DNA of 5,200 nt from Nitrospirota bacterium (GTDB lineage: Bacteria; Nitrospirota_A; Leptospirillia; Leptospirillales; Leptospirillaceae): NCBI GenBank assembly GCA_021795275.1, contig JAJYPO010000163.1, forward strand, positions 1 to 5,200. The letters run 5' to 3'. Under the pieces are notes generated by a model, which worked only from the letters and a program-made list of their open reading frames with translations, ran no database searches and was not told where the DNA came from. Positions 1-5,200 of this stretch are shown here, piece after piece. How positions within the stretch are numbered: position 1 is the stretch's first letter; every line of letters starts with the position of its first letter. The translations under genes and the position numbers were made by a program.

Positions 1-2391
1 CTTCTCGTTGGCGGCGGCTCCCTCCTGTTTCTGGCCCGGGAGGCTGCCTTCCCGCCTATGGTTCGAAGGCTCATGGAACGGGCGGGGGATTCCCGCCCCC
101 TCTCCCCGGCTGAATGGGCCCCCTATCTCGACCCAGAAATGGGAGAGGGGGGTCCCGTTTCTGTCGAATTTCATCCCCCGGAGCTGAAACCCCTTTTTGG
201 TTCCCGGTCCAGATGGAGACCTGCCCTCAGACTGACCGGCCGCTCCGGGGGCGGTCTATTGCTCACGCCTGAGCTCCGATATCCTGACGAGGCTGCCATC
301 CCTCTCTTCGGTCCGGAACGACACCGTCTCGGGGATTACCTTCCGGGGAAAGACAGGAAATCTTCCTTCCCGCTCCTTCTCCCCCGGGACCGGGAAAAGG
401 AGTTGCTCGCCCGGAACCTTTTCGAGAAGGTCGCACGACTGTCAAGTTCCTCTGCCGCGATTCCCGCAGATCCGTCTCAGATGGAGGAAATCCTGGACCA
501 GGTCGTCCCCGACCTTGAAGCCTTGGGATTTCTTATCGACAAAAGCGAATTTTACGATGGAACCATCCTTCCGGGGCCCGTTTATGTCTCTCTCGCGATC
601 CGTGACATCTCAGCCCAGGAGGTGGACCTTTACGGACAGGTCTCAACGGGCGCCGGGACCTTTCCCCTTCCTGGCCGCCCTCCTGAAGGAACATCTTCTC
701 TTCTCCCGCTCCCGTCCGGGGTTTCGGTCTACCTTGAAGGAATGGCCCGGGAACACGACCGCGAGATATGCCAGCTCTTCGCCCTCGATGGTGAGGGCCG
801 GGGGCGGGCGAGCCGTTATTATGTCTCCATGATCCGGATGCTCCGGCCGGACCTCCCGCTCATTGCCGATCCTGGTGTTAAATTGCGCCCATTTTCCCCA
901 TCGCACCTTCCGGATGAGGACTTCGAACGGCTCGGAAAACTTTTTTTAGCGACCCTTCGCCCCTATCAGAAGGAGGCCATTTCAACTCTTGTTTCGCTCA
1001 GAAGGGAGGGCCTCTCGGGAATCCTTGCCGACGAGATGGGGCTCGGGAAGACAGTGAGCATTCTGGGATTCCTTTCCTATCTAAAAATGGAAAATCCCGA
1101 GATGGGTGAAGACAGCAGGCCGCCCCTCGTCGTCCTTCCGGCTTCCCTTCTCTACAATTGGGCCCACGAAGCCAGTCGGTTTTCTCCAAAATTACGCCTT
1201 CACATCCATGCGGGATTGAGCCGGCAAACCCGGATTCGGGAGATGGAAAAGGCCGATCTTGTCCTGACGACCTACGGGACTCTCCGCAATGACTCCCATC
1301 TCTCCCTTGGCCCTCCCTTTTCGTGTCTGATTCTAGATGAAGCCCACACAGTGAAGAACCCCGAGTCCCGAACCCATCAGGCCCTCCTTTCCCTTCCCGC
1401 CTCCCAAAGGATTCTGGTGACAGGAACTCCGGTTGAAAACCGCCTTTCCGACCTCTGGGGGATCATGAACCTCCTGATGCCGGGACTCCTGGGATCCAGG
1501 CTCCAGTTTGAACGGCGGTTTCTCCGTGAAAACGCCTTGGGGGAAGAGCAGAACCGGAGGATCGCCCTTTTGGGAAATCTTGTGGCTCCCCTCGTCCTTC
1601 GCCGGACAAAGGAAATGGTTCTGACCGAACTCCCTCCGAAGGTGGAAGTGGATCTCTGGATCGACCCGACCCCTGAAGAAAAGTCCCAGTACGAGCGACT
1701 CAGGAACCATGGGAAGGAGGAGATCCTCCTGTCTGACGGCTCCAGGCACATGGCATACCTGACGCTTCTCCTGAGGCTCCGACAGTTCGTGTGCCATCCG
1801 GCCCTCCTGCCTCCCGAACTGCAGGGAGGGCTTGGAGGGTCAAGCAAGTTTGACCTTGTCTGCGACAAGATTTCCGAAGGAGTTTCCGAAGGCCACAAGA
1901 TCCTTCTTTTCAGCCAGTTCACAGGAATCCTCGACCTCTTCGAACAGGTTCTGCCCGGACTGGGGATTGCTTACGTCCGCCTCGACGGATCGACACCGCT
2001 CGAAGAACGGAAGCGTCGGGTGGAGGCCTTCCAGGATGACGATCCCGGAGCCCCCATGCTCTTCCTCGCCAGCCTCAAGGCCGGTGGCGTCGGCCTGACC
2101 TTGACGCAGGCCGACTATGTTTTTCATTACGATCCGTGGTGGAATCCCCAGGTCGAATCCCAGGCCAGCGACCGGTCCCACCGGATTGGACAGAGAAAAA
2201 CAGTCTTCGTTTACCGGTTTCTGGTGAGGGAAACTGTCGAGGAACGGGTCCAGACACTCAAGGAATCCAAGAAGGAGCTCTTTGACCGTCTCATGACCTT
2301 CGGGGCAGGATCCGGGGAGGATGATTTCCGGAGGCTCTCCCTCGAAGACATGATCAATCTTGTCGACGACAGTTCCACGGCGGACAAATAG
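1..2391 (+). CDS. SNF2-family DEAH ATPase/helicase, bacterial type (5' end outside window)
   Basis: This is an ATP-driven double-stranded-DNA translocase of the bacterial SNF2 group, presumably acting on chromosomal DNA in the cytoplasm; the specific process is unknown. Numbering from the Met at 58, residues ~1-290 look like the helicase-associated N-terminal region of this group. Lobe 1 then shows LRPYQ (300-304), Walker A DEMGLGKT (325-332), motif Ia (357-368), DEAH (427-430) and TGTP (455-458). Lobe 2 shows KILLFSQF (614-621), SLKAGGVGLT (672-681), WWNP (694-697) and motif VI QASDRSHRIGQ (702-712). All ATPase motifs are intact, so the enzyme should be active. The frame stays open from base 1 for 19 codons before Met58, and no well-spaced ribosome binding site precedes that Met, so the real start is probably upstream. 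Relatives are often about 1000 residues with an N-terminal SWIM zinc finger, which would lie outside the window if present. It ends in TAG at 2389-2391. Confidence 0.93.
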   Translation, partial: LLVGGGSLLFLAREAAFPPMVRRLMERAGDSRPLSPAEWAPYLDPEMGEGGPVSVEFHPPELKPLFGSRSRWRPALRLTGRSGGGLLLTPELRYPDEAAIPLFGPERHRLGDYLPGKDRKSSFPLLLPRDREKELLARNLFEKVARLSSSSAAIPADPSQMEEILDQVVPDLEALGFLIDKSEFYDGTILPGPVYVSLAIRDISAQEVDLYGQVSTGAGTFPLPGRPPEGTSSLLPLPSGVSVYLEGMAREHDREICQLFALDGEGRGRASRYYVSMIRMLRPDLPLIADPGVKLRPFSPSHLPDEDFERLGKLFLATLRPYQKEAISTLVSLRREGLSGILADEMGLGKTVSILGFLSYLKMENPEMGEDSRPPLVVLPASLLYNWAHEASRFSPKLRLHIHAGLSRQTRIREMEKADLVLTTYGTLRNDSHLSLGPPFSCLILDEAHTVKNPESRTHQALLSLPASQRILVTGTPVENRLSDLWGIMNLLMPGLLGSRLQFERRFLRENALGEEQNRRIALLGNLVAPLVLRRTKEMVLTELPPKVEVDLWIDPTPEEKSQYERLRNHGKEEILLSDGSRHMAYLTLLLRLRQFVCHPALLPPELQGGLGGSSKFDLVCDKISEGVSEGHKILLFSQFTGILDLFEQVLPGLGIAYVRLDGSTPLEERKRRVEAFQDDDPGAPMLFLASLKAGGVGLTLTQADYVFHYDPWWNPQVESQASDRSHRIGQRKTVFVYRFLVRETVEERVQTLKESKKELFDRLMTFGAGSGEDDFRRLSLEDMINLVDDSSTADK

Positions 2392-2428
2392 CCATCCTCG
2401 GGGAGGCTCTTGCTCTTCGAGGTTGTTG

Positions 2429-2434
2429 TACAAT
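2429..2434 (+). promoter_or_regulatory. Possible -10 box for the proline dehydrogenase-like gene
   Basis: TACAAT matches the sigma-70 -10 consensus at five of six positions and lies in the gap between the SNF2 stop and the next gene. There is no convincing -35; CTCTTG at 2407-2412 gives a 16-bp spacer but is a poor match. If used, transcription would start near 2441 and leave a leader of roughly 75 nt. The alternative is read-through from the SNF2 gene, since I see no strong intrinsic terminator between them. The rest of the gap (2392-2517) shows nothing else recognisable. Confidence 0.25.
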
Positions 2435-2508
2435 GTAAAAACAGACTTGGGAGAGACCTGAAGGAATACTACTGATGGATGAGGGGGTTTCTGGACCCCG
2501 AAGGGAAA

Positions 2509-2514
2509 GAGGAG
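2509..2514 (+). promoter_or_regulatory. Ribosome binding site that decides the start at 2518
   Basis: GAGGAG sits three bases before ATG 2518, inside a purine-rich run starting near 2501. The competing in-frame ATG at 2479 has only AAGGA (2461-2465) 13 bases upstream, which is too far. Codons between 2479 and 2518 encode a charged stretch with no match to the protein family. I therefore prefer 2518, although the spacing here is on the short side and 2479 cannot be excluded. Confidence 0.5.
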
Positions 2515-2517
2515 AAA

Positions 2518-3300
2518 ATGACCGGATATCTGGCAGGAAACACAATGGAAGAGGCCCTGGAAAAGGCCCGTCATCTGAACAAGGAAGGTCTGGGCACCCT
2601 TTTGGCCCCACACTGGCCTCTTGAAGGGTATTCGGATCCTGTAGGAAAGGAGGCCATGGAGCTCGTGACAACCATGGGACACAGGATGATCCGGGGAGGC
2701 CTGTCAATCGACCCGAGGAACTTCGGGCTGGACGAGGGATGGATGGTGGCCATGGAACGGCTAGCCCCCCTCATCACCCGGGCAGAGGAATACGGATACG
2801 GAGTCTGGCTTGACACGGAGGACCCTGACTCCGTGGGAGCCACGATTGATCTCTACCTTGGCCTCCGGCCCCGTTTCCCCCATTTGGCCGTGACAATTCC
2901 GGCCAGGATTCCGCGGGCCCTTTCCGACCTTGAAATCATCCGCCAGGTCCGAGGACGCATTCGGCTCGTCAAGGGTCTCCCCATTCTGGACGCGGGAACG
3001 CCCGTCAACGAAAAAGAGGTGGCCGAACGCTTTCGACTCCTGATGGAAATCCTTTTCCAGGAGTCAAACTTCTTCGCCATTGCCACGCACGACAGGGAGC
3101 TTCTTGAAGCCGCCCAGGCCCTGATGAAAAAGCATGGAAAAATGTTTGAATTCCAGATGTATATGGGGATTGTGGACGGGGAAGCCAGAAGGCTCATTTA
3201 CGAGGGCGGACATCCTACCACCCTTTACCTGCCATTCGGAACAGGAGCCAGCCGGCATCTAGACCGGCTGGTTTCAACAGGGAAGGTGCCTAAAAGCTAG
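2518..3300 (+). CDS. Proline dehydrogenase-like FAD-dependent TIM-barrel protein
   Basis: The 260-residue product has the fold signature of proline dehydrogenase, the FAD enzyme that oxidises proline to pyrroline-5-carboxylate. Visible landmarks, numbered from the Met at 2518, are LDTED (98-102), RLVKG (149-153), IATHD (188-192), FEFQM (210-214) and YLPFG (237-241). These match the barrel strands that carry FAD and part of the active site. However, compared by eye with E. coli PutA as I remember it, several substrate-site residues differ: the Lys329 position is Asp65, Gln404 is Thr126, Tyr437 is Pro155, and the Arg555-Arg556 pair reads Asp249-Arg250. The catalytic-face Asp370 (Asp99) and Tyr540 (Tyr237) are kept. 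The protein is also slightly shorter than the usual ~300 residues. No P5C dehydrogenase is fused or adjacent. The fold assignment is firm; proline as substrate is uncertain. An alternative start is ATG 2479 (273 residues). The stop TAG overlaps the convergent next gene. Confidence 0.82.
   Translation: MTGYLAGNTMEEALEKARHLNKEGLGTLLAPHWPLEGYSDPVGKEAMELVTTMGHRMIRGGLSIDPRNFGLDEGWMVAMERLAPLITRAEEYGYGVWLDTEDPDSVGATIDLYLGLRPRFPHLAVTIPARIPRALSDLEIIRQVRGRIRLVKGLPILDAGTPVNEKEVAERFRLLMEILFQESNFFAIATHDRELLEAAQALMKKHGKMFEFQMYMGIVDGEARRLIYEGGHPTTLYLPFGTGASRHLDRLVSTGKVPKS
3248..3271. repeat. Perfect 8-bp inverted repeat at the 3' end of the proline dehydrogenase-like gene
   Basis: CCAGCCGG (3248-3255) and CCGGCTGG (3264-3271) are exact reverse complements separated by 8 bases. 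The plus-strand copy is followed by only three T residues, and the minus-strand copy by no T run, so it is not a textbook intrinsic terminator for either direction. It lies 26 bases from the shared stop codons of two convergent genes, where a transcription-slowing or mRNA-end hairpin would make sense. It also encodes residues 244-252, the segment that departs from the family's substrate-binding Arg pair. Confidence 0.6.
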
Positions 3301-3545
3301 GGTTTCTTTTCAGGGGCCGGGAGATTCAGAAATTCCCGGGTTATGTTGACCAGCATCGCGCGATGCTCCGGAAGCCCCAGGTTAATGCGGTATTCGTTGA
3401 TGACCTTGATCCGCATATCCTCCCAGGCCGCCCAGCACGCCTGGCAGACATGTTCCTGAACCTCCTTGCCGAAGGGAGACGGAAAGGGGGGCTCTGAAAG
3501 CCCCTCCGCATCGGCTCCACATCGGGAACAGTGCACTATGGCCAT
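3297..3545 (-). CDS. YggX-type Fe(2+)-trafficking / oxidative damage protection protein, four-cysteine variant
   Basis: This 82-residue cytoplasmic protein aligns along its length with the E. coli YggX family, which is linked to iron handling and protection of iron-sulphur enzymes from oxidation. Shared features are the early Cys (Cys6), the AEGL segment (13-16), the FGKE segment (25-28), the AxxW region (38-41), the INEYRINL segment (49-56) and PEHR (59-62) with a C-terminal FL (72-73). Beyond the single conserved Cys it has Cys9, Cys34 and Cys37, giving CxxC-x24-CxxC as in zinc ribbons or rubredoxin-like knuckles. E. coli YggX lacks the second pair. The start is clear: GAGAGG lies seven bases before the ATG. 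The stop overlaps the stop of the convergent gene to its right end. It lies downstream of the GGDEF-EAL gene on the same strand with a 134-bp gap that contains its own promoter candidate. A plain zinc-ribbon regulator is less likely because the non-cysteine residues fit YggX. Confidence 0.85.
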   Translation of the reverse strand: MAIVHCSRCGADAEGLSEPPFPSPFGKEVQEHVCQACWAAWEDMRIKVINEYRINLGLPEHRAMLVNITREFLNLPAPEKKP

Positions 3546-3552
3546 TCTTTTA

Positions 3553-3558
3553 CCTCTC
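3553..3558 (-). promoter_or_regulatory. Ribosome binding site of the YggX-like gene
   Basis: On the minus strand GAGAGG is followed by seven bases (TAAAAGA) and the ATG at 3545. The spacing is good and fixes the start. An earlier ATG at 3570 opens only a six-codon frame that stops just before this gene and is most likely chance. Confidence 0.7.
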
Positions 3559-3613
3559 TTTTTTAGTCATGACGATTGATCTCTTTACCTGGTGCCTGCC
3601 CCTCACCTGAAAG

Positions 3614-3630
3614 GACCGGACCACCGGGTC
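3614..3630 (-). promoter_or_regulatory. Small imperfect hairpin in the leader of the YggX-like gene
   Basis: GACCGG (3614-3619) can pair with CCGGGTC (3624-3630) across a four-base loop with one bulged G. On the minus strand it starts immediately after the candidate -10 box and is followed by CTTTC. It could be a 5' leader structure of the YggX-like mRNA or a weak terminator for the upstream GGDEF-EAL gene; the short T run argues against an efficient terminator. Confidence 0.25.
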
Positions 3631-3659
3631 ATCATATCAGATCGCCTCCCCGGGGAAAA
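3631..3659 (-). promoter_or_regulatory. Extended -10 promoter candidate for the YggX-like gene
   Basis: Reading the minus strand, TGATATGAT (3639 down to 3631) gives an extended -10: TG, one base, then TATGAT, five of six matches to TATAAT. Seventeen bases upstream is TTTTCC (3659-3654), a poor -35, as is common for extended -10 promoters. The start point would fall near 3624 and leave a leader of about 80 nt before the ATG at 3545. This would allow the YggX-like gene to be expressed separately from the GGDEF-EAL gene. Confidence 0.4.
3647..3656. repeat. 10-bp perfect palindrome TCCCCGGGGA, possible operator
   Basis: The sequence is identical on both strands and lies between the candidate -35 and -10 elements of the YggX-like gene, where a dimeric regulator could bind. 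It is nested inside a wider 6-bp inverted repeat, CAGATC (3638-3643) and GATCTG (3671-3676). Short GC palindromes arise by chance, and no known operator consensus is recognised. Confidence 0.2.
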
Positions 3660-3679
3660 CACGAGAAGAAGATCTGTTT

Positions 3680-5200
3680 TCAGGAGATTGTCGGCGATGG
3701 GCGACCGATGAAGTAGCCCTGGACAAGCGACACTCCCAGACTTCGGACCTCGGCCAGAATTTCTTCCGTTTCAATGGTTTCGGCGACCACATAAATTTCT
3801 TGCCGTCGGGAAATCTTGACCAGACTTTCCACGATCAGCCGGTCGACGTGGTCGTGGAAAACCAGGTTGCGGACGATTTCCCCTCCGATCTTGACAAAGG
3901 AGACAGGAAGTTCACGGATATAATCGAATGAAGCGAATCCGCTGCCGAAATCGTCAATTGCAAAGCGCACACCGGCCGATCTTATTTCCTTCATGAACCG
4001 CACCAGATCCTCCAGACTTCCCACCGCCTCCCGCTCAGTGATCTCAAAAACGATCATGGAAGGGTCGATCTCCGAATCCCTGACCGTGGCCCGGAGCTGG
4101 TCCAGGCCTTCAGGTCGCAAGACTCCCGGAGAAAGATTCAGGAAGAGCGGAACTTTGCTTCGGGCCCGGACATGGGCTTCGAAGGCTTTTTTCCTTACGA
4201 GGGTGTCCATGGGAACGACAAGTCCGGTCCGTTCCATGACCTCGATGAACTCGAAGGCCGGCATCATCTCAGGTGGATGATCGGCCCGGGGAAGTCTGAC
4301 CAGCACTTCATAAGCAAAGACCGCCTTTGAGGAGGCCTCCCGGATCGGCTGGAAAAAAGGAACGAAACGTTCATCCAGGATCGACTTTCTCAGCATGAGA
4401 TAAACATCTCCCGCATGCCGGAATGTCGCCGCCAGGTCGGCGTCGGCCGGTAATGCACACTGGTTCTTTCCTGCCCGCTTGGCCCTGTACATCATGTTGT
4501 CGGCCATGAGGAAAAGATCCCTCCCGTCCCTGGCATGCTGGGGCCAGGCTGCAATGCCGATCGAGACAAAGAAAGGAGTGACGGTTTTGCCATCGATGGA
4601 GAGGGAAATCTTGCCGACACCTTCAATAAGCCGGGTCGCGATGGACCATCCCTCTTCGATTCCCGACTCGGGAAGGATAACACAGAACTCGTCGCCTCCG
4701 TAGCGGAACAGGATGTCCTCCCGCCGGACAGTCTGGCGAAAAAGATCGGCAACATTGACAAGACAGAGGTCCCCTGTCTTGTGGCCATAGGAGTCGTTGA
4801 TGCGCTTGAAGTCGTCGAGGTCGACCACCATCAGGACAAAGCTTTGGGAATGGCGTTCGCTCCTGTTTACCTCATAATTCAGGAGATCCCAGAAGATTCT
4901 CTGGTTGTAAAGATTCGTCAGGGGATCTCTGGCCGCATAGTATTCAAGTTTTTCGGTATAGCCGGAAATGGCGCGTACTGAACCCAGAAGGCTCAGGAGA
5001 CTTGAAAGAATTCCCTCGAAGACCTGATGTCGAACCGGATCTGAAGTCTGGGATTCATTGATCCCGATCCCCGCCATGCCGACGACCGGAGGTTCCTGAA
5101 GCAAGATGGTCCTTGCCAGCATCTCCATCGGCTTCCCTCTTTCCGGAGGAAGGCCCGTCCTTTCTTTTTCAGCCTCGTGCCGGATCGGAATCTCCGGATA
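3680..5200 (-). CDS. GGDEF-EAL cyclic-di-GMP turnover protein (5' end outside window)
   Basis: This is a cytoplasmic two-domain protein that can make and hydrolyse cyclic di-GMP, the second messenger for attachment and motility. Numbering from the Met at 5128, a helical linker (~36-66) leads to the GGDEF domain (~66-225) with DPLTNLYNQR (68-77), DLDDF (103-107) and RYGGDEF (142-148). The allosteric I-site RxxD is intact (Arg135, Asp138). The EAL domain (~247-478) has EVL at 274-276 and keeps the expected metal and catalytic residues Glu274, Asn331, Glu362, Asp392, Asp393, Lys413, Glu450 and Gln470. Both activities look possible; the usual KID is KIG (413-415). The frame stays open from Met5128 to the window edge (24 codons, no start codon). 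A usable ribosome binding site (GAGGG, 5135-5139) precedes Met5128. Residues 1-40 look like the tail of a larger sensory domain rather than a true N-terminus, so I favour a start upstream. The stop is TGA at 3682-3680; no strong terminator follows. Confidence 0.93.
   Translation of the reverse strand, partial: YPEIPIRHEAEKERTGLPPERGKPMEMLARTILLQEPPVVGMAGIGINESQTSDPVRHQVFEGILSSLLSLLGSVRAISGYTEKLEYYAARDPLTNLYNQRIFWDLLNYEVNRSERHSQSFVLMVVDLDDFKRINDSYGHKTGDLCLVNVADLFRQTVRREDILFRYGGDEFCVILPESGIEEGWSIATRLIEGVGKISLSIDGKTVTPFFVSIGIAAWPQHARDGRDLFLMADNMMYRAKRAGKNQCALPADADLAATFRHAGDVYLMLRKSILDERFVPFFQPIREASSKAVFAYEVLVRLPRADHPPEMMPAFEFIEVMERTGLVVPMDTLVRKKAFEAHVRARSKVPLFLNLSPGVLRPEGLDQLRATVRDSEIDPSMIVFEITEREAVGSLEDLVRFMKEIRSAGVRFAIDDFGSGFASFDYIRELPVSFVKIGGEIVRNLVFHDHVDRLIVESLVKISRRQEIYVVAETIETEEILAEVRSLGVSLVQGYFIGRPSPTIS

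Noticed and set aside
1869..1892. Near-perfect 12-base in-frame tandem duplication (ISEG-VSEG) in the SNF2 gene.
   Set aside because: It is a single short duplication in a variable linker before motif IV, with no sign of a repeat array or phase-variable tract.
2396..2422. CCTCG...CGAGG inverted repeat just after the SNF2 stop, considered as a terminator.
   Set aside because: Only five base pairs with a long loop and no T run on the plus strand.
2475..2624. ATG at 2475, overlapping ATG 2479, opens a 49-codon frame with AAGGA nine bases upstream, which could be a leader peptide.
   Set aside because: The peptide is rich in Gly, Arg and Pro with no recognisable regulatory motif, and it overlaps the real gene out of frame for about 100 bases; chance is more likely.
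1840..2682. A 280-codon open frame on the minus strand crossing the SNF2 3' end, the gap and the start of the proline dehydrogenase-like gene.
   Set aside because: It is antisense to two well-supported genes, its product matches no family I know, and it has no good ribosome binding site; long antisense frames are common in GC-rich coding DNA.
3550..3570. Six-codon frame (MTKKER) directly before the YggX-like gene.
   Set aside because: No ribosome binding site at a usable distance, and its codons are largely the purine-rich binding site of the next gene.
4535..4981. A 148-codon plus-strand open frame within the GGDEF-EAL gene.
   Set aside because: It is the reverse-complement shadow of the strongly conserved GGDEF domain.

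Overview
The window carries four protein-coding genes and no RNA gene, insertion sequence, CRISPR array or other mobile element that I can recognise. Base composition is moderately GC-rich and the genes have good purine-rich ribosome binding sites. Gene content and protein style suggest an environmental, possibly acidophilic or chemolithotrophic bacterium. A Leptospirillum-like member of Nitrospirota is my best guess, but this is recognition by eye and no marker gene is present.

Layout. (1) Positions 1-2391, plus strand: the C-terminal ~800 codons of a bacterial SNF2-family (DEAH) ATPase/helicase. The frame is open to the left edge, so the true start lies outside the window. (2) Positions 2392-2517: a short gap with a possible -10 box. 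(3) Positions 2518-3300, plus strand: a 260-residue protein with the proline dehydrogenase (FAD-dependent TIM barrel) scaffold, in which several residues expected to hold proline are replaced. (4) Positions 3297-3545, minus strand: a small YggX-type Fe(2+)-trafficking / oxidative-damage-protection protein with an added CxxC...CxxC cysteine set. It converges on gene 3 and the two stop codons share one CTAG palindrome. (5) Positions 3546-3679: an intergenic stretch with an extended -10 promoter candidate for the YggX-like gene and several small inverted repeats. (6) Positions 3680-5200, minus strand: a GGDEF-EAL cyclic-di-GMP protein whose sensory N-terminus runs off the right edge.

The genes do not form an obvious pathway. 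SNF2 and the proline dehydrogenase-like gene point right; the YggX-like and GGDEF-EAL genes point left, and the two groups meet at 3297-3300. I found no clear new multi-gene system. The points most worth following are the altered substrate pocket of the proline dehydrogenase-like protein, the four-cysteine YggX variant, and the convergent junction with a perfect 8-bp inverted repeat inside the last codons of gene 3.
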